Shown here: positions 17,735 to 25,576 of the stretch, in pieces
Numbering within the stretch: the stretch's first letter is position 1
Layout: each line of letters opens with the position of its first letter
Origin: Clostridia bacterium
GTDB lineage: Bacteria; Bacillota_A; Clostridia; Christensenellales; Borkfalkiaceae
Direction of reading: 5' to 3'
Assembly: GCA_017504735.1 (NCBI GenBank)
Contig: JAFVQP010000183.1
Coordinates: forward strand, 1 to 56,766
DNA length: 56,766 nt
The notes under the pieces: generated by a model
What the model saw: only the letters and a program-made list of their open reading frames with translations
Database searches by the model: none
Told to the model about the DNA's origin: nothing
Made by a program: the position numbers and the translations under genes

Positions 17735-18832
17735 ATGTTCAAAGCTGACGATTATAGATTAAAAGTACAAGCGATGCGTGAGGTGTTAAAGGAAGCGGAA
17801 TATGCGCTGGATATCGAGCACCTCCGTCCCCGCCTTGCGGAATTGGAAAAGGAGCAGGAAAGCCCCGACGTTTGGCAGGATTTGGAAAAATCCACCAAAA
17901 TTGGCCGTGAAATTTCCGCGATCCGCAATAAAATTACGGCGTATGAAAAGGGCGCAACCGCGCTTTCGGATGCGGAAGACGTAATTGACCTCATCGAAGA
18001 AACGGAAGACGAAAGCTTGATTGCCGAGTTGGACGGAATGTTGACAACGGCGGAAAAAGATATTGAAGATATGCGTATCCGCGCAATCTTGAAAGGGCCT
18101 TATGACAGCCACAATGCGATGCTTACCTTGCACGCAGGCGCAGGCGGTACGGAAGCGTGCGACTGGTGTCAAATGCTTTACCGTATGTATTGCCGTTATT
18201 GCGAAAAGATGGGCTTTAAGGTGTACGAGCTTGACCGTGAAGCAGGGGATGGCGCTGGGTATAAGAGCGTCGATTTCCGTGTCGAAGGTGAAAATGCTTA
18301 CGGCTACTTAAAGGCGGAAATGGGTGTGCATCGTTTGGTGCGTATTTCTCCCTTCGACGCAAACAAACGCCGTCAAACGTCCTTCTGCTCGCTGGAAGTT
18401 ATGCCTGAGGTAGAAGACGACAATGAAGTAGAAATCAACGATGATGATATTCGTATCGATATTTACCATTCGGGCGGCGCAGGCGGTCAAAACGTAAACA
18501 AGGTTGCATCCGCGGTGCGTATTACGCACTTCCCAACGGGTATCGTTGTTCAATGTCAAAACGAGCGTTCGCAGCTCCAAAACAAGGCAATGTGTTTTGC
18601 GATGTTGCGTTCGAAATTGCTTGAAAAGAAGATTGAACAGCGTCAGGCGGAAGCGGCGGCGATGAAGGGCGACGTGAAGAAGATTGAGTGGGGTGCGCAA
18701 ATCCGCTCCTACGTGTTCTGCCCTTATACTTTGGCGAAAGACCATAGAACGGGTTATGAAAAGGGTGACATTCAGTCGGTTATGGATGGCGAAATCCACG
18801 GCTTTGTTATCGATTATTTGAAGAAAGCATAA
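17735..18832 (+). CDS. prfB: Peptide chain release factor 2, no frameshift site
   Basis: Recognises UGA and UAA stop codons and releases the peptide in the ribosomal A site. The anticodon-like tripeptide SPF occurs in RLVRISPFDANKR (near residue 205), marking RF2 rather than RF1, and the catalytic GGQ occurs in SGGAGGQNVNK (near 246). The 365 residues read as one continuous frame from AAGGA-preceded ATG, so the programmed +1 frameshift that autoregulates most prfB genes is missing. It is co-transcribed with secA and ends at a strong terminator (18835-18862). Confidence 0.96.
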   Translation: MFKADDYRLKVQAMREVLKEAEYALDIEHLRPRLAELEKEQESPDVWQDLEKSTKIGREISAIRNKITAYEKGATALSDAEDVIDLIEETEDESLIAELDGMLTTAEKDIEDMRIRAILKGPYDSHNAMLTLHAGAGGTEACDWCQMLYRMYCRYCEKMGFKVYELDREAGDGAGYKSVDFRVEGENAYGYLKAEMGVHRLVRISPFDANKRRQTSFCSLEVMPEVEDDNEVEINDDDIRIDIYHSGGAGGQNVNKVASAVRITHFPTGIVVQCQNERSQLQNKAMCFAMLRSKLLEKKIEQRQAEAAAMKGDVKKIEWGAQIRSYVFCPYTLAKDHRTGYEKGDIQSVMDGEIHGFVIDYLKKA

Positions 18833-18834
18833 AG

Positions 18835-18862
18835 ACAAGGGCGGTATTCCGCCCTTGTTTTA
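18835..18862 (+). terminator. Terminator of the secA-prfB operon
   Basis: Perfect stem ACAAGGGCGG / CCGCCCTTGT, loop TATT, then TTTT. Confidence 0.9.
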
Positions 18863-18895
18863 GACTAATACTGCATTTATTTTCAAGGAGTTTTT

Positions 18896-19984
18896 ATGTA
18901 CAGACCTTTTGAAAAAACGGACTTAAATAAGGCAGAGCCGATTATCCTCGGCATCGAATCGTCCTGTGATGAAACAGCGGCGGCGGTGATTAAGGGGAGA
19001 AAAATTTTGTCGGACGAAATCGCTTCGTCGGCAACCATACAGGCAGAGTATGGCGGCGTTGTGCCTGAAATCGCTTCGCGCGCGCATACAGATGAGATTG
19101 CGCGTGTGGTAGAACGCGCCGTTAAGAATGCAGGCATCACGTATCAGGATATTGACGCGGTGGCGGTGACCTATGGCGCAGGGCTTTTGGGCGCGCTTTT
19201 GGTAGGCGTTTCCTTTGCGAAAGCATTTGCCTTTGCGCTGGGTAAGCCTTTGATTGCAGTCAACCATATCCGTGGGCATTTGGCGGCGGCGTACTTAGAT
19301 TGCCCTGAGTTAAAACCCCCGTTTGTGACGTTATTGGCAAGCGGCGGACACACGGCTGTGTTATATGCAAAGTCGGAAGGGGAGTTTGAAATCCTCGGCG
19401 CGACCTTGGATGATGCGGCGGGCGAAGCCTTTGATAAGGTTGCAAGAGTGTTGGGCTTAAGGTATCCAGGCGGTCCGCATATTGAGCGTTGTGCATTAGA
19501 CGGAGAACCGAACGTGCTAATGCCTAAAATGTTGAAAGGCGGCGGCGGGTACAACTTTTCGTACAGCGGTTTAAAGACTGCGGTTATCAATTACTGCCAT
19601 ACCAAAGACCAAAAGAAAGAAGAATATTCGAAAGCGGACGTAGCTTGTTCCTTCCAGCGTGCAGCTGTGGACGTGCTTGTTGAAAAGACGGTTTCGGCGG
19701 CGAAAGAAAAGGGCGTGGATACCGTGACGGCAGGCGGCGGCGTGGCGGCAAACGGATATCTTCGTAGTAGCTTGCAGGCGGCGTGCGAGAAAAACGGCTT
19801 GCGTTTGGTATTGCCCGAAAGAAGATATTGTACGGACAATGCGGCGATGATTGCGTCCGAAGGACTTGTACAATATCGATTGGGGAATTTTGCGGAAATG
19901 AATTTGACTGCAAAGGCGTCTATCCCTTTGGCGGCGACCTTGGAAACGGTGCAAAGTAAAGCGAAGAGGTGCGATAATGTTTGA
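18896..19984 (+). CDS. tsaD: tRNA t6A threonylcarbamoyltransferase TsaD
   Basis: Transfers the threonylcarbamoyl group to A37 of ANN-reading tRNAs, with TsaB, TsaC and TsaE partners (not in this window). The Kae1/YgjD fold is seen as ILGIESSCDETAAAV at the N-terminus, metal-binding H-x3-H in NHIRGHLAA (His124 and His128), LASGGHT, and DDAAGEAFDKVARVLGL. GGGYNFSYSGLKTAV marks the C-terminal half. It has a GGAG-preceded start at 18896. The last 8 bp overlap the next gene, so both are co-translated. Length is normal. Confidence 0.96.
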   Translation: MYRPFEKTDLNKAEPIILGIESSCDETAAAVIKGRKILSDEIASSATIQAEYGGVVPEIASRAHTDEIARVVERAVKNAGITYQDIDAVAVTYGAGLLGALLVGVSFAKAFAFALGKPLIAVNHIRGHLAAAYLDCPELKPPFVTLLASGGHTAVLYAKSEGEFEILGATLDDAAGEAFDKVARVLGLRYPGGPHIERCALDGEPNVLMPKMLKGGGGYNFSYSGLKTAVINYCHTKDQKKEEYSKADVACSFQRAAVDVLVEKTVSAAKEKGVDTVTAGGGVAANGYLRSSLQAACEKNGLRLVLPERRYCTDNAAMIASEGLVQYRLGNFAEMNLTAKASIPLAATLETVQSKAKRCDNV

Positions 19985-20927
19985 TTGGGAACACCTTGGT
20001 GAGTTTTTTCTGCATGCGCTTAAGGATACTTGGCCGTTGTTGCCGTGGATTTTACTCATCTATTTATTAATTGAGTTGTTGGAAAGCAAAGCGGACTTAA
20101 GGACGATTAACCGCTTTGGCAATAAAATGGGGCCCTTGCTTGGATCGGCAACGGGGTTAATACCGCAATGTGGCTTTTCCATCATGGCGGCGAAGCTGTT
20201 TGAGCAAAAATATATTACCGTTGGTACCTTGCTTGCCATCTTTATGGCGACGAGTGACGAGGCGTTTATTATCATGCTTTCCTCAGGTGAGGGAGCAATT
20301 TGGGTATTGCCTATGTTGGCGGTAAAAATTATTGTCGGCGTAGCGGTGGGCTATGCGGCGGACTTCACCTTAAAAGCGATAGGACGGGGGCAGGTATGCG
20401 TTGAAATGCCTTCCGCCTATACGGAAAAGCCCCAAACTACGCATGAAATATTCATTCGCCAATATTTAGAAGAGAAGGACGTGGATGTGAAATGCGCCTG
20501 CGGCCGTTCGCATGAGGCGGATAGTATTTGGAAAAAATACGTCTTTTATCCCATATGGCATACCTTGAAGGTAGGGGCATTTATTTTCCTTGTGAACTTT
20601 GCCTTGACGGCAATTATTCACTCGGTCGGAGAAGAGGTTTTTGCGGAATTTATGCATAAAAACCGCTTTTTGCAGCCGTTTTTGACCTGTATCATTGGGC
20701 TGATCCCCAATTGCGCATCTAGCGTTGTGCTCACCGAAACCTTTTTGGCTGGCGGTATTACCTTCGGTTCTTGTGCGGCAGGGTTATGTGCAAATGCGGG
20801 CATGGGTTTTGTTGTTTTGCTGAAAAATATGCGGAAATGGAAGAGAAATCTTGCTCTTATCGGCGTTGCGTACTGCGCATCGGTTGCAGTAGGGGTGCTT
20901 TTAAATCTTTTCCCCATCATGATATAA
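19977..20927 (+). CDS. ArsP_2-type 10-TM permease / putative heavy-metal exporter
   Basis: About ten hydrophobic helices in two halves, each with a repeated kink motif: GLIPQCGFSIMAAKLF near residue 60 and GLIPNCASSVVLTETFL near 240. This internal duplication and the P-x-C residues are typical of the ArsP_2 group (putative arsenic or manganese exporters). A hydrophilic central loop (about 145-185) contains CACGRSH, a possible metal site. The gene overlaps tsaD by 8 bp and ends before a hairpin at 20934-20973. The substrate is not determined by context. GAGMR copy E lies in the sense strand at AIGRGQVCVEM, in another frame. Confidence 0.75.
   Translation: MFDWEHLGEFFLHALKDTWPLLPWILLIYLLIELLESKADLRTINRFGNKMGPLLGSATGLIPQCGFSIMAAKLFEQKYITVGTLLAIFMATSDEAFIIMLSSGEGAIWVLPMLAVKIIVGVAVGYAADFTLKAIGRGQVCVEMPSAYTEKPQTTHEIFIRQYLEEKDVDVKCACGRSHEADSIWKKYVFYPIWHTLKVGAFIFLVNFALTAIIHSVGEEVFAEFMHKNRFLQPFLTCIIGLIPNCASSVVLTETFLAGGITFGSCAAGLCANAGMGFVVLLKNMRKWKRNLALIGVAYCASVAVGVLLNLFPIMI
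20381..20404 (+). repeat. GAGMR element, copy E (RTGAGMR-stop)
   Basis: AGG ACG GGG GCA GGT ATG CGT TGA in the +1 frame of the permease gene, at the edge of its hydrophilic loop. No ATG in frame close by. Confidence 0.7.
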
Positions 20928-20933
20928 AGATAA

Positions 20934-20973
20934 ATACCGCAAGGCTGTTTAAAAGTGCGCAGCTTTGCGGTAT
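20934..20973 (+). other. Long stem-loop between permease and STAS genes
   Basis: TACCGCAAGGCTG pairs with CAGCTTTGCGGTA with one mismatch and a 13-nt loop, followed by an A/T-rich stretch but no clean T-run. It may be a weak terminator or processing site that separates the permease from the sigma cassette. Confidence 0.55.
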
Positions 20974-21026
20974 ATATAATTAAGACACTTTTTAAGAAAT
21001 TAGATTTTCTTTTTAGGAGGCAACTC

Positions 21027-21335
21027 ATGGAAGAAGTAAAGGTACTTGGTACGGAGAACGGAGTTTTAACAATCGCTCTTTCGGGGGATATCGATTTGGG
21101 CAACGCGGAAAATTTTTACACGGAAACGCTGAATGCGTATCAGGCGGCACCGTCCGATATTACCTTTGATTGTCAGGAACTCAACTTTATCGACAGCATC
21201 ACGCTCGGTACGTTTGTAAAGATTTTAAAAACGCTTAAGGCAAACGGGCATACTATGCGCCTTATCAACTTGCAAGCGAAAATCAAGAAGCTGTTTTTGA
21301 TTTGTTCGTTGGATAAGATTATGGAGATTGCTTAA
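21027..21335 (+). CDS. STAS-domain anti-anti-sigma factor (102 aa)
   Basis: AGGAGG precedes the ATG at 21027. The protein is a single STAS domain: N-terminal strands, GDIDLGNAENFYTETL, and the phosphorylation loop NFIDSITLGTFVKIL, where Ser56 (in DSIT) corresponds to the Ser phosphorylated in SpoIIAA/RsbV. When unphosphorylated such proteins bind the anti-sigma kinase and free the sigma factor. It begins a compact four-gene block with two HATPase-like proteins and a sigma factor. The gap from the permease contains a hairpin, so the block may have its own promoter that I could not find. Confidence 0.85.
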   Translation: MEEVKVLGTENGVLTIALSGDIDLGNAENFYTETLNAYQAAPSDITFDCQELNFIDSITLGTFVKILKTLKANGHTMRLINLQAKIKKLFLICSLDKIMEIA

Positions 21336-21336
21336 T

Positions 21337-21693
21337 ATGGAAAAATTTTCTGTAACTTTGCCCTTGACGGGGGAATATTTGACGACAGTGCGCTTGACGA
21401 CGGGTGGGCTTTGCTCCCTCGTTGGTTTTGACGTGGATTTTGCTGAAGATTTTAAGGTGTGCGTGACGGAAAGCTTGCTTCTTTTAAAGCGTGGCGGTTT
21501 TATAAGCGCAACCATCGATTTTACCATTGGCGAGGCGCTCGGTTGCCATATCGTTGGGGTAGAAAAGGGCGGCGAAAAGGAAAATTCGCCCGAAGACGAA
21601 ATTTCGCGCGCATTGCTTTCCGCATTGCTTGGCGACGTGGAATGGGATATGGATTGCAACGGTGAGGTGTGCGGTATTCGCTTTGAAGGTTGA
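21337..21693 (+). CDS. Degenerate HATPase-like protein, anti-sigma family (118 aa)
   Basis: The start at 21337 is one base after the STAS stop codon. The N-terminus (LPLTGEYLTTVRLTTGGLCS, GFDVDFAEDFKVCVTES) matches the beginning of SpoIIAB/RsbW-type serine kinases, including the Glu of the N box. The Asn that should follow (E-x3-N) is replaced by Leu (TESLLLLKR), and the G1 and G2 glycine boxes are not evident; the C-terminal half is short and acidic. It therefore probably does not bind ATP in the normal way. It sits in the middle of a sigma cassette and could bridge the sigma factor and the second HATPase protein. Confidence 0.65.
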   Translation: MEKFSVTLPLTGEYLTTVRLTTGGLCSLVGFDVDFAEDFKVCVTESLLLLKRGGFISATIDFTIGEALGCHIVGVEKGGEKENSPEDEISRALLSALLGDVEWDMDCNGEVCGIRFEG

Positions 21694-21695
21694 TC

Positions 21696-22430
21696 ATGGC
21701 AGAGGAAAAGGTGAACGAACTGTTTAAACAGTACAAAGAGAGCGGCGATATTGCAATCCGCAATCAAATTGCCGAGAAATATCTCTACATAGCCGACATC
21801 CTTGCGAAAAAGTTTGTGGGGCGTGGCGTGGAATACGATGACTTGAAGCAGGTCGCCGCGTTTGCGCTTTTGCGTGGTATTGACCGTTTTGATCCCGATA
21901 TGGGGATGCAATTTACCACGTTCATTACACCGACGATTACGGGGGAAATAAAAAATTACTTCCGTGATAAATCGCGCATGGTAAAAGTGCCTAGGCGGTT
22001 GAGTGAACTGGGCGCGGCGATTAAGTCCTTCTCGGCTAAGTTTGAGGCGGAAAACGGCGTAAAGCCGAGTGTAAAAACGATTGCGGAAGTATTGCAGTTG
22101 TCCGAAGAAGAGGTTGTGCAGGCTTTAGAAATCGGTGGGACACTTTCTCTTGACGGTATGGCAGGGGATGAGGAAAACGATGGAAAATCGTTGTATTCCT
22201 TGCTGGCTGATGAGGATGATAAGTACGACCGTTTTGAAACGAAGGAGATGTTGCGTGCGGCAATGCAGGATTTTTCCGATACGGAAAAGGCCCTTATCAA
22301 ATACCGCTACGTGGACGAGCTTTCACAAAGTGAAACGTCAAAGCGGTTGGGTGTATCGCAAATGTTTGTTTCGCGTATGGAACGTAAGCTGTTGTTAAAA
22401 CTCAAAGAAAAGTTGCAGGATTCGATGTAA
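21696..22430 (+). CDS. RNA polymerase sigma factor, SigB/SigF/SigG group (244 aa)
   Basis: Region 2 reads IADILAKKFVGRGVEYDDLKQVAAFALLRGIDRFDPDMGMQFTTFITPTITGEIKNYFRDK, region 3 PRRLSELGAAIKSF and region 4 SDTEKALIKYRYVDELSQSETSKRLGVSQMFVSRMERK. The lack of a region 1 and the GxxxFxxF pattern place it in group 3, near SigB/SigF. It starts with ATG at 21696 (GAAGG upstream), two bases after the previous stop, and a HATPase gene follows after 13 bp. It should direct a stress or differentiation regulon under partner-switch control. Which one cannot be read from here. Confidence 0.9.
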   Translation: MAEEKVNELFKQYKESGDIAIRNQIAEKYLYIADILAKKFVGRGVEYDDLKQVAAFALLRGIDRFDPDMGMQFTTFITPTITGEIKNYFRDKSRMVKVPRRLSELGAAIKSFSAKFEAENGVKPSVKTIAEVLQLSEEEVVQALEIGGTLSLDGMAGDEENDGKSLYSLLADEDDKYDRFETKEMLRAAMQDFSDTEKALIKYRYVDELSQSETSKRLGVSQMFVSRMERKLLLKLKEKLQDSM

Positions 22431-22443
22431 GCGTGGGGAAATT

Positions 22444-22812
22444 ATGGAGAGTGTTAAGGTATTTGAGGTGAAAGAATACGCTTCCCTGCAAACGGCTTTA
22501 GAGGCGCTTTGTCAATTCCTTGCAGGGCATAGGGTTGTCGAGGAAAAGATATTCGACTGTAAGCTGATCGCATGTGAATTGGTGGGGAACGTGCTGAAAT
22601 ATACAACAGGAAAGGCAGGCTTAGAGGTTGCCATTACCGAGGGGGTTGTGCAGATAAAAGCGTTGTCGGATGCGTTTTTTAAACTGCCTGAGGAAATCGT
22701 TTGTTCGGGTTTGTATGCGGAAAATGGTAGAGGATTGTTCCTTGTTAATTCTCTTAGCGAGGGACAAATTATTGCGGAAGCGGACGGGATCGTAGCAAAA
22801 GTTAAACTGTAA
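22444..22812 (+). CDS. HATPase_c_2 anti-sigma-like protein (122 aa)
   Basis: The N box CELVGNVLKYT (Glu and Asn present) and the G2 region NGRGLFLVNSLSEG are those of RsbW/SpoIIAB-like kinases. The usual D-x-G-x-G box between them is replaced by ALSDAFFKLPEEI, so nucleotide binding could be altered. It is encoded just after the sigma factor in the same transcript and ends at the terminator 22818-22845. In the usual model it would hold the sigma factor and phosphorylate the STAS protein. Kinase activity is uncertain. Confidence 0.75.
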   Translation: MESVKVFEVKEYASLQTALEALCQFLAGHRVVEEKIFDCKLIACELVGNVLKYTTGKAGLEVAITEGVVQIKALSDAFFKLPEEIVCSGLYAENGRGLFLVNSLSEGQIIAEADGIVAKVKL

Positions 22813-22817
22813 AATAA

Positions 22818-22845
22818 ACGCCAGCTTTGTAGGGCTGGCGTTTTT
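22818..22845 (+). terminator. Terminator of the sigma cassette
   Basis: Stem ACGCCAGC / GCTGGCGT, loop around TTTGTAGG, then TTTTT. Confidence 0.9.
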
Positions 22846-22868
22846 GCTTTATAATTGTGTATAAAAAT

Positions 22869-22900
22869 ACGAGCCAACCAAATGGTTAGCTCGTTTTATT
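22869..22900 (-). terminator. Terminator of the 424-aa membrane protein gene
   Basis: Stem ACGAGC-AACC / GGTT-GCTCGT with one mismatch, with A/T-rich flanks on both sides, so it can work in both directions. Confidence 0.75.
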
Positions 22901-22918
22901 TATAAGGTAGTTTGTTTT

Positions 22919-24193
22919 TTAGATTTTCATAGAGAATTGATACATCTTCATAAGCAACGTCTGGGACATTCTATCACGATATTGACCAAGATAGATGAAG
23001 ACCTTACGGAAGAATTCTTTGTTGTCGCCGCCTACTTCATAGTCGGGAAGTTCGGGCATCGTACCTTTAAACTTCAAGATGAAGAGTTCGGTGAATTCGT
23101 TTCTTTCAGCCATATCCAACGTAGCGATGAAAGGATCAAAGCTCTTGCAGTTGTAGAAGTCGTAGCCTGCAGTGGTTACGTGAGGTTCGTGAGGGAGGAA
23201 GGAAGGATTTACTTCTTCTGCCATCAAAACGCCTGCAACGGGACCGCCTTCGTAAGCGTAAGCTTCAGCATATTCTTCGGTGTGGAAGCCACTAGTAACC
23301 TGTTGAACAGCTTCTTCACGGATTACATCTTCGTTAGCTTTTTTGGATTTAATAAGCTGGATAATAGCAATGATAATTTGCAATACAATGATGATTGCTG
23401 CAATAATACCGAGTGCTTCAGCGCCAGTCTTTGCTACAACAAGCAAGGAAACAATCAATACAAGGAAATAACGAACGAGATCAAATACGATACCGCCAGC
23501 TTTCGTCATGCGGCCGATGGAAATCAACGCGCTGATAAGCATTACTGCTACGCCAAGCGTAGAAACGATTTCCCATTCGCTTGCCAACATTGCGCTCTTA
23601 CCAATTACCAAAGCAAGCAACATTGCAGCTGCTACGGAAAGGATCGCCTGCAAGAAGTAAGTGCCAGCAACTTTACCAACCTTCTTCGATGCGAAGAGGA
23701 AGTAAAGTACCATACCAACTACTGCAAGAATCAAGGTGATAAGGTCGAATTCTTGCGCTGCATTGTAGGTGCCATATGCCAAGCTAAAAGCAACGGTATA
23801 AAGCGTTGTGCCTGCGGTGAAATAGAAGAGTGCGGTACGAACCAAAACGGGCGCATTTTTTGCGGTGAAAATAGAAATCAAAGCAAAAATAGCTGCACCG
23901 ATAAGGCCTACCATGAAAAGGTAGAATGCCAAGGTGTAAATCGTACCAACCGGGCCGGTAACGAAGGAAGGGATAAAACCAAGTACGTGATTGCCATTGC
24001 TAAGCATATCTTGTACAAGGGTAAGCAAAGTAGCGCTCGTCGGTTCACCAGCGGTCGTAGTAATTGCACCGATGTTAAGCACGGCTACAACTGCCGCGCA
24101 AATTGCGAGCAACAGCACTGCGAACAAACGGTAGCCCCAATTTTTCTTGGGGGTTTCTTTTGCCATCACAACATTATTGTTCATTTCGCTCAT
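22919..24193 (-). CDS. Polytopic membrane protein of unknown function (424 aa)
   Basis: About eight hydrophobic helices fill residues 20-285, with the first near 23-45. They are followed by a linker rich in Glu, Ala and Tyr and a conserved-looking soluble tail (SFDPFIATLDMAERNEFTELF ... LPDYEVGGDNKEFFRKVFIY). The tail is on the cytoplasmic side if the helix count is right. I do not recognise the family. The gene stands alone with a near-consensus promoter at 24296-24324 and a terminator at 22869-22900, so it is likely strongly expressed. Codon use is highly biased, in line with an abundant protein. Confidence 0.8.
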   Translation of the reverse strand: MSEMNNNVVMAKETPKKNWGYRLFAVLLLAICAAVVAVLNIGAITTTAGEPTSATLLTLVQDMLSNGNHVLGFIPSFVTGPVGTIYTLAFYLFMVGLIGAAIFALISIFTAKNAPVLVRTALFYFTAGTTLYTVAFSLAYGTYNAAQEFDLITLILAVVGMVLYFLFASKKVGKVAGTYFLQAILSVAAAMLLALVIGKSAMLASEWEIVSTLGVAVMLISALISIGRMTKAGGIVFDLVRYFLVLIVSLLVVAKTGAEALGIIAAIIIVLQIIIAIIQLIKSKKANEDVIREEAVQQVTSGFHTEEYAEAYAYEGGPVAGVLMAEEVNPSFLPHEPHVTTAGYDFYNCKSFDPFIATLDMAERNEFTELFILKFKGTMPELPDYEVGGDNKEFFRKVFIYLGQYRDRMSQTLLMKMYQFSMKI

Positions 24194-24295
24194 AACAAAA
24201 CTCCTGAAAATTTTTAGCTAGTTTTGGGGGAAACTTTCACCCTAAATGAATGGGATGAAGGCTATACTCCAAAAAATAGACAATTCATTTACAGT

Positions 24296-24324
24296 ATTAT
24301 AGCACTTTCGAGAAGGGTTGTCAA
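24296..24324 (-). promoter_or_regulatory. Strong promoter of the 424-aa membrane protein gene
   Basis: TTGACA (24324-24319), 17 bp, TATAAT (24301-24296) on the minus strand, a perfect consensus. The rest of the gap 24194-24539 holds the opposing promoter and A/T-rich DNA; I see nothing else there. Confidence 0.85.
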
Positions 24325-24457
24325 TACTTAAGGGCGAATAATTTGTAAATTTTCTATAAAAAAATATAGTTTTTTATATTTTTATCGTCGTGCGCATTGC
24401 GCGTGCGTAGAGAAGAAAACATTTTGTGACAGTTTGATAAAAATTTTCTAAAAACCC

Positions 24458-24486
24458 TTGAAAAAAAATCGAGATTGCGGTATAAT
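24458..24486 (+). promoter_or_regulatory. Promoter of the CdaR-like regulator gene
   Basis: TTGAAA (24458-24463), 17 bp, TATAAT (24481-24486), followed by a leader with AGGAGG before the ATG at 24540. Confidence 0.8.
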
Positions 24487-24539
24487 GATATAGTGGAGAA
24501 TATGTGCGTGGGAAACAAGACGCGAGTAGGAGGCTAACG

Positions 24540-25556
24540 ATGTCTGAATTGAAAAAGATTTGCGCAGAACTTGCGCAAAAATTAGGGTTAAACATACTGT
24601 TTTATGCGGAAAACACACGCATTGAAGGGGTTCCTACCTGCGGACAAGCCTTCGAATCGGTGACAGACGACGGACAATATACGTATTTTTGCTTTTTATT
24701 TAAAGGCATTGGATATATCGGGGTTTTAGAAGGCGCTGGCGAAGTGGAAAAGCGTTACGCCTTATTATTGCCGTCCTATATTGAAAACTTTACAGAACGC
24801 GAAATGGAATTGTCGAAAACTGCACAGTTAAAGCGTATTTTGCTGGGGGAAAGCTCCTCAATGGCCATTTATAAGTATACGACCAAATATTCCGTACGGG
24901 ATACGGCGTGTTTTGTTATTGCGTTGCGCGTAGAGAAATATATGCAGGAAGCCTTGGCAATCTTAGAGCAGTACGGCGGTAACAGCTTGGATACTGCCCT
25001 TTCGATGGGGGAAGATACCTGCGTTTTGGTGCATTTTGTGGGAAATGATTTAGAAGAGTATCATTCGACGGTGGATTATGCTGAATTTTTGGTGCAATCC
25101 TTGAAGGAAGAGCTTGGCGTTGATGCGCAGGCGGGGGTTGGACCGATTGCGAAAGAGCTTAAAGACGTTGCGTTGTCTTATTTGGGGGCGGAAAATGCTT
25201 TGCGTTATGCGGATGTGTTCAACGTGAGCGGTAGCGTACATTCTTACAGGGAATTCATACTTGTGAAAATGTTAGAAAGTATCCCTGAAAATAAGCTGAC
25301 GGAGTATTTGATGGAACTTTCCGACGAGCACGTGAAAGAGATTTTTGAGGATGAGGAAATGTTGGCAACGGCGGAAACCTTTTTGCAAAGCAGTTTAAAC
25401 GTCAGCGAAACTTCACGTATCATGTATATGCATAGAAATACGTTGCTGTATCGCTTGGATAAGATTGAAAAAGCGACGGGGTTGAATATTCGTGCTTTCC
25501 CAGATGCAGTTTCTTTCCGAGTGTTGACGATTTTGCATAAACTTTTAAAAAAATAA
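24540..25556 (+). CDS. PucR/CdaR-type transcriptional regulator (338 aa)
   Basis: The start at 24540 (MSELKKICAELA) follows AGGAGG; a longer frame has no ribosome site. The N-terminal 100 residues look like a small sensor module (a Cys in GVPTCGQAFES). The middle (VRDTACFVIALRVEKY, ELGVDAQAGVGPIAKELKDVALSY) resembles the GGDEF-like CdaR domain. The C-terminal LNVSETSRIMYMHRNTLLYRLDKIEKATGLNI is the PucR-type helix-turn-helix. Such proteins control catabolic operons in response to metabolites. Downstream is an S41 protease gene after 20 bp, the likely partner in the operon; effector and targets are unknown. Confidence 0.85.
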   Translation: MSELKKICAELAQKLGLNILFYAENTRIEGVPTCGQAFESVTDDGQYTYFCFLFKGIGYIGVLEGAGEVEKRYALLLPSYIENFTEREMELSKTAQLKRILLGESSSMAIYKYTTKYSVRDTACFVIALRVEKYMQEALAILEQYGGNSLDTALSMGEDTCVLVHFVGNDLEEYHSTVDYAEFLVQSLKEELGVDAQAGVGPIAKELKDVALSYLGAENALRYADVFNVSGSVHSYREFILVKMLESIPENKLTEYLMELSDEHVKEIFEDEEMLATAETFLQSSLNVSETSRIMYMHRNTLLYRLDKIEKATGLNIRAFPDAVSFRVLTILHKLLKK

Positions 25557-25576
25557 TAGAATAGTAAGGTGTATTG

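Noticed and set aside
22937..24217. A 426-codon plus-strand frame opposite the 424-aa membrane protein
   Set aside because: The minus-strand frame has a perfect promoter, ribosome site and membrane helices; the plus frame is Cys- and Asn-rich with no ribosome site.
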